NCBI RefSeq assembly: GCF_009674605.1
Contig: NZ_WKJO01000001.1
Coordinates: forward strand, 682,001-746,000
Direction: 5' to 3'
DNA length: 64,000 bases
Origin: Haloferax litoreum
Lineage (GTDB): Archaea > Halobacteriota > Halobacteria > Halobacteriales > Haloferacaceae
Position numbers and translations under genes: made by a program. Below are positions 18,828-27,785 of this stretch, piece after piece. Under the pieces are notes generated by a model that searched no databases, was not told the origin of the DNA, and saw only the letters and a program-made list of their open reading frames with translations. Each line of letters begins with the position of its first letter. Position 1 is the first letter of the stretch.

Positions 18828-20096
18828 TCAGCGCTCGGGGTGCGTCGGTGCGTCGAACCCACCGCGAACGAGCGGTTTCGCGATGTGCCGGCGGGCACAC
18901 GGCGGTACTTCGTACCACCCGGTTTCGAGGTCACGTTCGACCGGACGCTCGACCTTTCCGGGCGCGTCGGTGCCACAATCGCGACACCGGTAGCCTTGGT
19001 TGCGACCTGCGCTCTTCATCGTGCGACCACAGTCGGGACAGACGGGTGTCGCAGGTTCTGTCCGAACGAGGTCACGGACCGCGAACTTCTCCAGTTTGAG
19101 CGTTCCCTCGGTTACCTCGCCACAGACCGTGAGGCGGTCACCGACGCGGAGTGACCGAACCCGATTCCGGAAGCGCTTCGTCGGTTCGAACGCGGCCATC
19201 GTGACTTCTGAGTCGTCTGCTTCGAGGTCGAAGAAGACGTGGCCACCAGTCCGAGTTTCAGGGGCCGAGGCGACAGTTCCTGTCGTCCGATACGCTCGGC
19301 CGTCTCGGAGGGCCGAGAGCGACCCCTCGCGTAAGTGCGCGTCGCTGCCCTGATTCGTGAGGAACGTCGCCGACCGGTCGACGGGTTCGGACTCGATTGC
19401 CTCGGCAACCTCGCGGACCACGTCCGGGTCGTCGCCGCGGATACCGTGGAGAATCGGACCGGGGGCGTTGGGAACGCAGACTGCTTCGCCCTCGCCGTGG
19501 TCGACCGTGTCCCACGCCGCCGGGTACGCGGCATCGGCCGCCTCGAAGACGGAGTCGATATCCACCTCACGCGAGGTTCCGCAGCGGTGGAACTCCCGGT
19601 AGGAGATGTGTTCGTACGTCCACTCGTCGAAGGCCGCCCACGCGCCGACGGCGGCGAGTGCACCGATTCGGCCACGACCACCGTGCCACCCCTCGCTCAG
19701 GAACCCCGACACGGAGGCCAGCGTTTCTGCGTCGTCCACGTCGTGGAAGTCGCGGATGGCGTCGCGTGCGAAGTCGGCCACGGCAGTCGAGACGGTGTCG
19801 GGCGACCCCGGTGCGACGACGAGGCCCGGACTGGTCCGGTCGTCGTCCGCAATCGCCCACCGGTCGAGTTCGGCGCTCGCTACGTCGAAAGCCGTTCCCG
19901 CCGGGAGGTCGGTGTGGATAGCCAAGGCGGCGTTTCCGCGCGTCTTGTGCTCCACAGCGGGGTTCAATCGGACGAGGAGTCGTCGTTCGACGGTCCCACC
20001 GTGCGCCTCGATACTCTCGGCGACCAGCGTCGCGAGGTAGGTCGTACACATCCCGAGAGTACGGGAGTCGGTGTCGTCGAGGCCGATGACCGTCAT
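18828..20096 (-). CDS. tiaS: tRNA(Ile2) 2-agmatinylcytidine synthetase TiaS
   Basis: This enzyme uses ATP and agmatine to modify cytidine 34 of tRNA-Ile(CAU) so that it reads AUA rather than AUG; it is essential in archaea. The 422-residue protein opens with GLDDTDSRTLGMCT, the nucleotide-binding kinase-like site. An OB-fold follows in the last third (TGTVASAPETRTGGHVFF). It ends with a zinc ribbon, CPDCG...CRDCG. Length and domain order are normal. Confidence 0.95.
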   Translation of the reverse strand: MTVIGLDDTDSRTLGMCTTYLATLVAESIEAHGGTVERRLLVRLNPAVEHKTRGNAALAIHTDLPAGTAFDVASAELDRWAIADDDRTSPGLVVAPGSPDTVSTAVADFARDAIRDFHDVDDAETLASVSGFLSEGWHGGRGRIGALAAVGAWAAFDEWTYEHISYREFHRCGTSREVDIDSVFEAADAAYPAAWDTVDHGEGEAVCVPNAPGPILHGIRGDDPDVVREVAEAIESEPVDRSATFLTNQGSDAHLREGSLSALRDGRAYRTTGTVASAPETRTGGHVFFDLEADDSEVTMAAFEPTKRFRNRVRSLRVGDRLTVCGEVTEGTLKLEKFAVRDLVRTEPATPVCPDCGRTMKSAGRNQGYRCRDCGTDAPGKVERPVERDLETGWYEVPPCARRHIAKPLVRGGFDAPTHPER

Positions 20097-20204
20097 CGCC
20101 GGAGATAGCCGAAGGGTGAAGTAACGCCTTTCGGGTCGGTGACGACTATATAAATGCGTGCGAAGAAAGGGAGACGAGTCCGCGAGGGCGGCGATATCCG
20201 GGGA

Positions 20205-20213
20205 AAACGCTTT
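20205..20213 (+). promoter_or_regulatory. promoter of the HTH regulator gene
   Basis: AACGCTTTATGG carries a TATA-like TTTATG centred about 28 nt before the ATG at 20240, so the mRNA is predicted to be leaderless. Confidence 0.5.
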
Positions 20214-20239
20214 ATGGGCCGAATCACTTATTGCCCCCT

Positions 20240-21214
20240 ATGTCCCGGTCAGCGCTGGTTGGTAACGTCGCCGCGATGCTCCAAGACGCGGGCTTCGTCG
20301 TGAGCGACCGTATCGCCATCCGGCCGAAGAGCTTCGACCTCGCCGCCCGGAGGGGTGAGGACCTGTTGCTCCTCAAGATACTGGGGAACATCGACGCGTT
20401 CGACGGCGTCACCGGCGCAGAGATGCGCCGACTCGGGTCGTACCTCGACGCGACGCCCCTCGTCGTCGGCCTTCGCACCCGCGACGAGGACCTCAAACCC
20501 GGCGTCGTCTACTTCCGTCACGGCGTGCCGGTGTTGAACCCCGACTCCGCGATGGATATGTTCGTCGAGGGCGTCCCACCGCTCATCTACGCCGCGCCCG
20601 GTGGCCTCTACGTGAGCATCGACGGCGACATCCTCGCCGAGGAACGCAAAGAACGCGGCTGGAGCCTCGGCCGCCTCGCGACCGAACTCGGCGTCTCTCG
20701 CCGGACCGTCTCGAAGTACGAAAGCGGGATGAACGCGAGTATCGAAGTCGCGATTCAACTCGAAGAGTTGTTCGACCGACCCTTCTCGAACCCGGTCGAC
20801 GTGCTGGAAGGTGCCGAAGACGTGCGCGACGCCGAACCGACGCCGGACGACCCGGCGGCAGACCCGGACGACGAACACGTCGTCTCGGTCCTCACGCAGG
20901 CGGGATTTACCGTCCATCCAACGTCCCGCGCACCGTTCAAAGCCGTGAGCGAAGACGCCGGGCGGCGCAAGAAGACGAACGTCCTCACCGGCCACTCGCC
21001 GTTCACCCGGAGTGCCGAGAAGCGCGCACAGATTATGTCGTCACTGGGTGAGATTACGCGCACGCGCTCTGTGTACTTCGTCGAAGAGAATCAAAAGCGC
21101 GAGTCGGTCGATGGGACCGGCATCGTCAGTTGCGAGGAACTCGCCGACATCAACGACCCCGACGAGATTCGCGACCTGATTCGAGAACGCGCCCGCGACC
21201 CGGCCGAAATCTGA
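20240..21214 (+). CDS. HTH-type transcriptional regulator (COG1395 family)
   Basis: This 324-residue archaeal DNA-binding protein has an N-terminal region (about 1-125) that resembles a restriction-endonuclease-like or sensing fold. It is followed by a Cro/XRE helix-turn-helix, [26 protein letters not shown] (start only of a longer motif, about residues 138-163). An acidic linker and a second alpha-beta domain follow. The target genes are unknown. It is present in most euryarchaea as a putative HTH-type regulator. ATG 20240 fits the leaderless promoter better than TTG 20231. Confidence 0.85.
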   Translation: MSRSALVGNVAAMLQDAGFVVSDRIAIRPKSFDLAARRGEDLLLLKILGNIDAFDGVTGAEMRRLGSYLDATPLVVGLRTRDEDLKPGVVYFRHGVPVLNPDSAMDMFVEGVPPLIYAAPGGLYVSIDGDILAEERKERGWSLGRLATELGVSRRTVSKYESGMNASIEVAIQLEELFDRPFSNPVDVLEGAEDVRDAEPTPDDPAADPDDEHVVSVLTQAGFTVHPTSRAPFKAVSEDAGRRKKTNVLTGHSPFTRSAEKRAQIMSSLGEITRTRSVYFVEENQKRESVDGTGIVSCEELADINDPDEIRDLIRERARDPAEI

Positions 21215-21299
21215 CGGCGGGTATCGCACGCGGCGACACCCTCGCACACGACGTCCCTCGGCGCGCAGAATTATCGTGACTCCCAGCGTAGCCACCGGT

Positions 21300-21650
21300 A
21301 TGGCGAAGTCGAGAGAGGCGTCGCGGGCGGAAGTGGAGTCACTCGCCGCAGCAGTCCTGCGAGTCGTCGAGTCGTGGCCGGACGTAGAGCGGACGACGAT
21401 GTTCGGAAAGCCATCGTTCCGGGCGAACGGGACGCTGTTTGCCGTGGTATCCGAGCAAGGGCTTTCGTTCACGTCGCTCCCGGACGACGCCCGCGTCGCC
21501 GTCGCAGAGCACCATCGAATCCTCCCGTTCGAGGCGAACGGCCGACTCGTCGGGTCGTGGGCGACAGTCGACATCGAACCGAATCGGGTTCGTGAACTTA
21601 CCGACGCGCTTCGGGCGAGTTACGAGACGGCACACCGCAGAAAAGCGTAG
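21300..21650 (+). CDS. TfoX/YjbR-like small protein
   Basis: This 116-residue protein carries RTTMFGKPSFRANGTLFAVV, typical of the TfoX N-terminal or MmcQ/YjbR fold, and a following SFTSLPDDARVAV segment. Relatives bind DNA or act in competence in bacteria, but no role is established in haloarchaea. ATG 21300 (MAKSREAS) is preferred over an upstream codon. It is followed closely by the convergent glutaredoxin-like gene. Confidence 0.7.
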   Translation: MAKSREASRAEVESLAAAVLRVVESWPDVERTTMFGKPSFRANGTLFAVVSEQGLSFTSLPDDARVAVAEHHRILPFEANGRLVGSWATVDIEPNRVRELTDALRASYETAHRRKA

Positions 21651-21739
21651 GTGCGTCGAACAGCGGAAAAGAGAGCGTCACTGGCGTCGTTCGTGGCGGG
21701 AAGTGCGGTACCACTGGGCCGCACTTCGTTCGAGCGAGA

Positions 21740-21994
21740 TTACGCTGCCGACCCGTAGGTCTCTTCGAGGTACTGGACGATATCGCTGCTCTCGGGCATT
21801 CCCTCGACGTCGTTTTCTTCGTCGACGAGCACGGGCACACCGGTTTGCCCGCTAATCTCTTTGACTTCGGTCCGTTCGTGGTGGGCGCGAGGAACCATCC
21901 GCGACTCGTACTCCAAGTCGAGTTCGGCGAGTTTGTTTCTGACCTTGATACAGAACGGACAGCCCGATACCTCGTAGAGGATGAGGTTTGACAT
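21740..21994 (-). CDS. glutaredoxin-like / GST N-terminal domain protein
   Basis: This 84-residue single thioredoxin-fold protein has the dithiol active site CPFC at residues 12-15. The cis-proline sits in TGVPVLVDEE and the glutathione-site-like PESSDIVQYLEE follows. It is likely a thiol oxidoreductase; haloarchaea use gamma-glutamylcysteine rather than glutathione, so the partner thiol may differ. ATG 21994 gives the compact fold; longer starts lack support. Confidence 0.88.
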   Translation of the reverse strand: MSNLILYEVSGCPFCIKVRNKLAELDLEYESRMVPRAHHERTEVKEISGQTGVPVLVDEENDVEGMPESSDIVQYLEETYGSAA

Positions 21995-22106
21995 CAGCCG
22001 TTGGTATGGAAGCCGAAATGAAAAGGGCGACGGAGCTGTGTGTCGGCGATGCAATGCGAAGAGGCGCTGAAGCGGCCGAACTGAGAGACCGCGAGCGCTT
22101 GCCGCC

Positions 22107-23513
22107 TCAGACCTGCGCTTGCAGCATGCCGGAGGTCCGGACGACGAAGTAGATAAAGAACGCGACGGCGAGGGCCCACTGGCCCGCGCTGATGTCGTCG
22201 TACTCGCCGGAGGCGACTTTCACGAGGGGGTACGAGACGATGCCCGCCGCGATGCCGTAGGCGATGGAGTAGGTGAACGGCATGATGAGGATGGTCATAC
22301 CGGCCGGAATCGTGTGAGAGAGGTTGTCCCACTCGATGTCGACGACGTTGCGGAGCATCACGACGCCGATGACGACGAGCGCGATGTGCGACGCGTAGAG
22401 GGGAACTGCGGTCGCGAGGGGGATGAGCGCGAGCGACGCGAGGAACAAGAGTGCGACGACGAGTGCCGTCAGGCCGGTGCGGCCGCCCTCTTCGACACCC
22501 GTCGCGGACTCGATGTAGGTCGTGACCGTGGAGGTACCGAGCATGGCACCCACGGTGGTTCCGACTGCGTCGGCCATGAGCGGCTTGTCGATGTCAGGGA
22601 GGTTGCCGTCTTCGTCGAGGAAGTCAGCGGCCTGCCCGACACCGACGAGGGTGCCCGCGGTGTCGAAGAAGTCCACGAAGAAGAACGTGAAGACGATGAG
22701 GGCGAAACTGAACGCCTCGATGCCGCCAAAGCCGGAGATGAACGCACCGGCGAGGGGCGTGATGTCGTAGGTTGCGGCCGAAGAGCCAGCGACGAGGCCG
22801 GCCTCGGGAGAGACGACACCGAACGTGGTGAGCGCCCACCCGAGAATCGAGGTGCCGGCGATGCCGATGATGATCGACCCGGGGATACCCGCGGCGTAGA
22901 GGCCGAACGTGAGGAACAGGCCGACGACCGAGACGATTGCGACCGGGTTGGACGCGAGGTTACCGAGCGTGAGCAGGGTCGCCGGGTCGTTGACGACGAT
23001 GCCCATCGCTTGCAGGCCGATGATGGTCAAGAACAGGCCGATACCGGTCCCGACAGCCATCTTGACCGGTTGCGGGAACACCTTGATGATGGCTTCACGC
23101 GCGCCGACAGCGGTGAGGGCGATGAAGACGAGACCCTCGACGAAGACGGCGGCGAGTGCCGTCTGCCACGAGACGCCGAGCGCACCGACGACGGTGAACG
23201 CGAAGAAGGCGTTCAGCCCGAGACCGGGCGCTTGCGCGAACGGTCGATTGGCGTAGAACGCCATCACGAGTGTGGCGACGACGGCAGCGAGGATGGTTAC
23301 GACCGCGAGCATCGACTGGACCTGCCCCGGACCGAATCCGGAGATGATGACGCCCGGTTTCGCGTCCGGGATACCCGTCATGATGGCAGGGTTGACGACG
23401 ACGATGTAGGACATCGTCAGGAACGTCGTGATGCCGGCGATGATTTCGGTCCCGACCGAGGACCCGTGTTTATGCACGTCGAAGTAATTTGCGAGGGTTT
23501 CAGAGAGCCCCAT
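22107..23513 (-). CDS. NCS2-family (AzgA-type) nucleobase permease 1
   Basis: This 468-residue transporter has about 13 membrane helices and very probably imports purine bases (adenine, guanine or hypoxanthine) by proton symport. It starts with the soluble segment preceding TEIIAGITTFLTMSYIVVVNP, characteristic of the AzgA/GhxP branch. ALGLNAFFAF-like and STVTTYIESATGVEEGGRTG motifs line the substrate site. A TATA box and a GTTCGTGC motif lie upstream. It is the first of two tandem paralogues. Confidence 0.92.
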   Translation of the reverse strand: MGLSETLANYFDVHKHGSSVGTEIIAGITTFLTMSYIVVVNPAIMTGIPDAKPGVIISGFGPGQVQSMLAVVTILAAVVATLVMAFYANRPFAQAPGLGLNAFFAFTVVGALGVSWQTALAAVFVEGLVFIALTAVGAREAIIKVFPQPVKMAVGTGIGLFLTIIGLQAMGIVVNDPATLLTLGNLASNPVAIVSVVGLFLTFGLYAAGIPGSIIIGIAGTSILGWALTTFGVVSPEAGLVAGSSAATYDITPLAGAFISGFGGIEAFSFALIVFTFFFVDFFDTAGTLVGVGQAADFLDEDGNLPDIDKPLMADAVGTTVGAMLGTSTVTTYIESATGVEEGGRTGLTALVVALLFLASLALIPLATAVPLYASHIALVVIGVVMLRNVVDIEWDNLSHTIPAGMTILIMPFTYSIAYGIAAGIVSYPLVKVASGEYDDISAGQWALAVAFFIYFVVRTSGMLQAQV

Positions 23514-23581
23514 GATGCACGACTAAGCATACCCACGATTGCACACATAAGCATTACCATCTCCAGAGAAAATATATACAA

Positions 23582-23589
23582 GTTCGTGC
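23582..23589 (-). promoter_or_regulatory. GTTCGTGC motif upstream of permease 1
   Basis: GTTCGTGC (minus strand GCACGAAC) lies directly before the TATATATTTT promoter of permease 1 (about 23571-23580). The same octamer recurs at 25979-25986 and 26049-26056 around the HTH-PRTase gene. The position just upstream of the TATA box would suit an activator, or a repressor that blocks TFB. Confidence 0.5.
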
Positions 23590-23683
23590 ATTAACGCGTG
23601 GGTTTGAGCAAGGCTACCAACACGCCCGTGACTACTTACGGTCGGGATAGGCCTGGAAAAAGGACAGTCTTGTTAGTGCACTA

Positions 23684-25180
23684 TCACGAGAGACCACCGG
23701 AACGGACGACGAAGTAGGCGACGAACGCCGCCGCGAGGGCCCAATGGCCGGGTCGGAGGTCTTCGGCGTCGCCGACGGCCACCTTCACGAGTGGGTACGA
23801 GACGATGCCCGCGGCGATGCCGTAGGCGATAGAGTACGTAAAGGGCATCACGAGCATGGTGAGTCCCGCCGGAACGAGCGACGCGGTGTCGTCGAAGTCG
23901 ATATCGACCACGTTCTGGAGCATCACGACGCCGATGACGACGACGGCGATGTGCGAGGCAAAGAGCGGAATCGCCGCCACGAGCGGGACGAGTGGAATCG
24001 CCACGAGGAACAAGAGTGCGACGACGAGCGCAGTCATCCCGGTTCGGCCACCCTCCTGAACACCGGTTGCCGACTCGATGTAGGTCGTCACGGGCGACGT
24101 GCCGAGTGCGCCGCCGGCGGTGGTCGCCACGGCGTCGGCCATGAGTGGTTTCTCCACCTCGGGCAGGTCGCCATCGTCGTCGAGGAACCCGGCGGCCTGT
24201 CCGACGCCGGTCAGTGCGCCGGCGGTGTTGAAGAAGTCCACGAAGAACAGGACGAAGACGACGAGGGCGAACGAGACGGGGTCGATTCGCGAGAATCCGC
24301 CGACGAACGACCCGGCGATGGGCGAGATATCGTACGTCGCGCCCGCGGCAGCACCGGGGACGACGAGGTCGAACGTCCCCACGACGGGGAGCGAGACGGG
24401 GGTGGTCGCGGCGGCGACGACGAGTCCTGTGTTGACTCCGACGAGGCCGAGTTGCGTCACGACCCACCCGAGTGCCGTCGTACCGAGGATACCGAGGACG
24501 ATTGCACCGCGGGTGCCGCGCGCGTAGAGGCCGAACGTGAGGAACAGTCCGACGACCGAGAGGATAGCAATCGGGTCCGAGGCGACGTTGCCGAGGCCCA
24601 CCAGTGTCGCCGGGTCGTCGACGACGACGCGCATCTCTTGGAGTCCGATGATAGCCAAGAAGAGGCCCAGACCGGTCCCGACGGAGAGTTTGACCGGTTC
24701 TGGGAAGAGTCGGAGAATGTACTTCCGTGCGCCGAGTGCCGTGAGGGCCACGAAGAGCACCCCTTCCACGAAGACGGCGGCGAGCGCTGTCTGCCACGGA
24801 ATCCCGAGTGCACCCACTGCGGTGAAGGCGAACACCGCGTTGATACCCATCCCCGGTGCCTGTGCGAACGGTCGCTTCGCGTAGAGTGCCATGACGAGCG
24901 TTCCGATTGCGGCCGAGAGGATGGTGACGACGGCCAGCATCTGCTGGACCGTTCCTACCTCGTACCCCGGAAGCACGATGCCCGGTTTCGCGCCCGCGAC
25001 ACCCGCGAGGATGGCCGGGTTGGCAACGACGATGTAGGACATCGTCAGGAACGTCGTGAGACCCGCCAGCACTTCGGTTCGAAGCGTCGTGTCGTGCGCC
25101 TCGAAGTCGAAGTACGACCCGAGGGAGTCGGCCACGCCGGCGAGGCCGACGCTCTCGTCTACGTGCTGCATCCAATCCAT
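23684..25180 (-). CDS. NCS2-family (AzgA-type) nucleobase permease 2
   Basis: This paralogue of permease 1 has 498 residues and the same TEVLAGLTTFLTMSYIVVANP start and TSPVTTYIESATGVQEGGRTG motif. It has a longer loop near residue 260. It presumably carries a different nucleobase or has another affinity. The ATG at 25180 (MDWMQHVDE) is preferred; the frame runs on to 25309 but that would overlap the regulator gene. It lies 76 nt downstream of the HTH-PRTase gene and could share its transcript. Confidence 0.92.
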   Translation of the reverse strand: MDWMQHVDESVGLAGVADSLGSYFDFEAHDTTLRTEVLAGLTTFLTMSYIVVANPAILAGVAGAKPGIVLPGYEVGTVQQMLAVVTILSAAIGTLVMALYAKRPFAQAPGMGINAVFAFTAVGALGIPWQTALAAVFVEGVLFVALTALGARKYILRLFPEPVKLSVGTGLGLFLAIIGLQEMRVVVDDPATLVGLGNVASDPIAILSVVGLFLTFGLYARGTRGAIVLGILGTTALGWVVTQLGLVGVNTGLVVAAATTPVSLPVVGTFDLVVPGAAAGATYDISPIAGSFVGGFSRIDPVSFALVVFVLFFVDFFNTAGALTGVGQAAGFLDDDGDLPEVEKPLMADAVATTAGGALGTSPVTTYIESATGVQEGGRTGMTALVVALLFLVAIPLVPLVAAIPLFASHIAVVVIGVVMLQNVVDIDFDDTASLVPAGLTMLVMPFTYSIAYGIAAGIVSYPLVKVAVGDAEDLRPGHWALAAAFVAYFVVRSGGLS

Positions 25181-25256
25181 ATCGTAACCCGTCGGGTCGA
25201 TGCGAAACTGGGTGAAAAGGATACTGAAATCCCCGGCCGCGTGGGGTGTGTCGCCG

Positions 25257-25970
25257 TTACTCGAAGATGCTGAGTGCGCCGACCGGCGCGTCCGTGAGTT
25301 CACGGGCACGGCTGGTTCCTTCGTCGCCGACGGCGATGAGGGCGAAGACGCCGGCGATGTTCGCGTCGGCTTGCAGGGCGATATCTAAGAGGAGTTCCTG
25401 CGTCTCACCGGAGCGGATGAGGTCATCCACGACGAGGACGCGTTCGCCGGCGTCGATGGCGCTGGCGGGGAGGTAGTACGTCAGTTCGATACCGGAGGCG
25501 AGGCGCTGACGGGACTCGATGAATTCCTCGACGGCGGTCTCTTTGGACTTCTTCGCGTACGCGAGACGGGCACCGAAGTAACTCGCCATCGCGGCACCGA
25601 GGGTGATGCCGTCGGTCGCGGCGGTCAAGACCACGTCAGGGCGTTCGAACCCGAGCGTGTTCGCCGCGACGGGGGCCACAAGGTCGAGGAACGACTGGTC
25701 GAAGACGACGTCCGAGTTGTCGACGTACCCTTCGTCGTCGAAGCGAACGCGGGCCTCCAGTTCGTCCGCGAGTGCGTCGCGTCCGACTCCTTCGACGACC
25801 TCACGGGCGCGTTCGACACCGGGCAAGACGTGCCCGTTGACGTAGCGGTTGAGGTCGCCGGCCGGCAACCCAGTCAACTCGGCGAGTTCGTCGTACGTCC
25901 GGGTCTCTTTGAGCATCCGGAGTACGGAGACTGCCTGTAACTGGAGTGCGGCCTTCTCTGCTCTGTTCAT
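25257..25970 (-). CDS. HTH-phosphoribosyltransferase transcriptional regulator (GfcR/PyrE-like family)
   Basis: This 237-residue protein couples an N-terminal helix-turn-helix (residues 1-55: TYDELAELTGLPAGDLNRYV) to a type I PRTase domain. The PRPP loop is VLVVDDLIRSGET. The archaeal family was once annotated as PyrE-like; one Haloferax member, GfcR, regulates sugar catabolism. Because a true PyrE2 follows immediately upstream and two purine-type permeases downstream, this paralogue probably senses PRPP or nucleotides to regulate nucleobase genes, much like bacterial PurR. ATG 25970 is preferred over 25994. Confidence 0.85.
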   Translation of the reverse strand: MNRAEKAALQLQAVSVLRMLKETRTYDELAELTGLPAGDLNRYVNGHVLPGVERAREVVEGVGRDALADELEARVRFDDEGYVDNSDVVFDQSFLDLVAPVAANTLGFERPDVVLTAATDGITLGAAMASYFGARLAYAKKSKETAVEEFIESRQRLASGIELTYYLPASAIDAGERVLVVDDLIRSGETQELLLDIALQADANIAGVFALIAVGDEGTSRARELTDAPVGALSIFE

Positions 25971-25978
25971 GCCTTCGC

Positions 25979-25992
25979 GTTCGTGCTTGCAC
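25979..25992 (-). promoter_or_regulatory. GTTCGTGCTTGCAC operator-like site
   Basis: GTTCGTGC (25979-25986) overlaps the palindrome GTGCTTGCAC. It sits between the A/T-rich promoter (about 25993-26005) and the start codon of the HTH-PRTase gene. This suggests autoregulation by repression. Confidence 0.5.
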
Positions 25993-26048
25993 AAAAATGA
26001 ATACTTCGATTGCTTTCTGTGCGTGAATTAGTCACAGGCGTGTATTAG

Positions 26049-26060
26049 GCACGAACGTGC
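26049..26060. promoter_or_regulatory. GCACG-AA-CGTGC inverted repeat
   Basis: This 5-bp perfect inverted repeat with a 2-nt centre contains GCACGAAC. It lies directly between the pyrE2 stop codon and the promoter of the HTH-PRTase gene, about 80 nt before the latter's start. It could be an upstream operator or a short terminator hairpin. Confidence 0.45.
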
Positions 26061-26591
26061 TTAGCTGTCGGCGTCGGCGAGTAGGTCCTCGGCGGTGAGG
26101 AGCGACTGGAGTTCGATATCGTGCTCGGCGAGCAGTTCGTCTGCACCCTCTTGGCGGTCGACGACGACGACGACGCGGTCCACGACGGCACCCGCCTCAC
26201 GGAGTGCCTCGACGGCGTCCACGGCGCTCTGGCCGGTCGTCGCGATGTCTTCGAGGACGACGACGTGTTCGCCTTCCTCCAGCGCACCTTCGATGCGCTT
26301 GGCCGTGCCGTACTCCTTGGCCTTCTTCCGGGCGATGACGTAGGGCTTGCCCGTCTCGACGGACGTTGCGGCCACGAGCGGGACTGCACCGAGGGCGACA
26401 CCCGCCAGTTTGTCGTCGTCTGCGACGACCTCGGCGAACGCCTCGGCGATGAGTTTCAGACACCGGGGGTCGGTCTCGAAGAGGTACTTGTCGACGTAGT
26501 AGCTGGACGTGCCGCCGTGGGAGAGTTCGAATTCACCGAACTGGACCGCGTCGGCGTCGCGAAGCGCCGCGATGAGTTCTGAGTTCGCCAT
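26061..26591 (-). CDS. pyrE2: orotate phosphoribosyltransferase
   Basis: This enzyme converts orotate and PRPP to OMP, the fifth step of UMP synthesis. The 176-residue protein has the orotate-side loop [24 protein letters not shown] with catalytic lysines, and the PRPP motif [14 protein letters not shown]. It is the close relative of the H. volcanii pyrE2 gene used as a 5-FOA counter-selectable marker. It lies upstream of the HTH-PRTase gene on the same strand. Confidence 0.97.
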   Translation of the reverse strand: MANSELIAALRDADAVQFGEFELSHGGTSSYYVDKYLFETDPRCLKLIAEAFAEVVADDDKLAGVALGAVPLVAATSVETGKPYVIARKKAKEYGTAKRIEGALEEGEHVVVLEDIATTGQSAVDAVEALREAGAVVDRVVVVVDRQEGADELLAEHDIELQSLLTAEDLLADADS

Positions 26592-26660
26592 CTTGTTTCG
26601 AGAGGTATCACAGAGGCGCTTAAGCGGGACGGTTCGGGTGGGCGGACCCACGCGTTCGAC

Positions 26661-26909
26661 TCAGCGGTAGCGGAGTTCTGCGTACACCCCGTAGACGACT
26701 GCGAGGAGGCCAACGACCGCACCGACCCACCGAAGGGGCGAGGTGGCCGTCCAGACCAGTGCCGCGGAGACGACGACGATACTCGCTACGGCGAGTCGGG
26801 CGACCCACAGTTGCCGCTTTGCCGTCTTCTGGTCCAGTGCCTCGTCGATGACGAAGATTTCGATGGCACCGGTGAAGAGAGACCCCAAGAGTTCCAAGAG
26901 TAGACTCAT
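26661..26909 (-). CDS. small two-to-three-helix membrane protein
   Basis: This 82-residue membrane protein has helices near residues 1-18 (SLLLELLGSLFTGAIEIFVI), 34-52 and 58-76, and a basic loop (DQKTAKRQLWVARL). I recognise no family. The start at ATG 26909 (MSLLLELL) is preferred because the extension to 26993 is His/Arg-rich. It lies between pyrE2 and the hairpin region after carS. Confidence 0.6.
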   Translation of the reverse strand: MSLLLELLGSLFTGAIEIFVIDEALDQKTAKRQLWVARLAVASIVVVSAALVWTATSPLRWVGAVVGLLAVVYGVYAELRYR

Positions 26910-26987
26910 CGTGTGTTCGTCGTGACACAACCGGGCATTGTGGGTGTGTCGGTTCGAGACGTGGGGCAAGAAGACACCGGCACTGTA

Positions 26988-27094
26988 CCGCAAGACGAGC
27001 GAAGCGAGTTCTTGCGGCTCTTCTCTTTGGTCCAGCTTTCTTCCGGGGGTTTGAGGCGACGGCGGAGCCGTCGCCGATGACCCCCGAAAAGAAA
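26988..27094. repeat. pair of strong hairpins downstream of carS
   Basis: The first hairpin has CCGCAAGA (26988-26995) paired with TCTTGCGG (27010-27017). The second is larger: an outer arm TTTCTTCCGGGGGT (27037-27050) with ACCCCCGAAAAGAAA (27080-27094) and one indel, and an inner perfect 9-bp stem GGCGACGGC / GCCGTCGCC (27055-27075). The latter begins 14 nt past the carS stop, so it could serve as terminator or mRNA stabiliser. Its GAGCGAAGCGAGT core also resembles the repeat at 16.06 kb. Confidence 0.55.
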
Positions 27095-27107
27095 GGCGGA
27101 GTGCCGA

Positions 27108-27659
27108 CTACCAGGGCTCGTTCTTCAACCCAAGCAGGTACGCACCGACGTTGGTGACGACGTGGAGAATTGGCGTTATCACGAGGACGACGACGAGGAC
27201 GGGGAGCGTGAACGTCGCCGTGAACCACGCGGGCGCGGCGACGAACGCGAAGACGAGTGCGCCGACGACGAAGTCGAGTTGGTCGAGGCCGGGGAAGGCG
27301 GCACCGCGTTCGCGACCCGAGCGTCGCTTCAGGAACGACGCGCCGATGTCGCCGAGCATCGCGCCGAGTGCGAGACCGAACCCGGCAGTGAGCGGGAACG
27401 TCGGCAGGTCGATTCCGACGAGTCCAGACACACTCGGTTCGAGGACGTTGAGGACGACGGCGAGCACCATCCCCGCGAGCGTTCCAGCAGCAGTCCCACG
27501 CCACGTCTTTCCATCGCCGAGGATGCGCCGTCCACCCCACGTCCGACCGCCGTCGATGGGGCGGCCCCCGCCAGCGAGGACGGCGGCGTTGTTCGGAACG
27601 TACGCAGGCAACATCACCCAGAAGGCGGTGACGACGAGTGCGGCGAGAGAGACGGCCAT
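27108..27659 (-). CDS. carS: CDP-archaeol synthase
   Basis: This enzyme activates the archaeal lipid precursor digeranylgeranylglyceryl phosphate with CTP to form CDP-archaeol, in the cell membrane. The 183-residue protein has five predicted helices. Its motif cluster [21 protein letters not shown] and [11 protein letters not shown] is characteristic, as is [27 protein letters not shown]. Start and length match the family. Confidence 0.94.
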   Translation of the reverse strand: MAVSLAALVVTAFWVMLPAYVPNNAAVLAGGGRPIDGGRTWGGRRILGDGKTWRGTAAGTLAGMVLAVVLNVLEPSVSGLVGIDLPTFPLTAGFGLALGAMLGDIGASFLKRRSGRERGAAFPGLDQLDFVVGALVFAFVAAPAWFTATFTLPVLVVVLVITPILHVVTNVGAYLLGLKNEPW

Positions 27660-27785
27660 ACCGGTACGTCAAACGGGAGGACTGTAAGTTCCGACGATTC
27701 GTTCGAGCCAGTGGCGTCGGTGTCACGCGATTAGCGGAGACAGCGGATGAGAAGTCTGATTACCAGACGGTCGTAATCTTTCGAT

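Noticed and set aside
25257-25970. Calling the HTH-PRTase gene a second orotate phosphoribosyltransferase
   Set aside because: It has an N-terminal HTH and an altered PRPP loop (DDLIRSGET rather than DIATTGQS as in PyrE2), and a real PyrE2 gene is next to it. A regulator is more likely.
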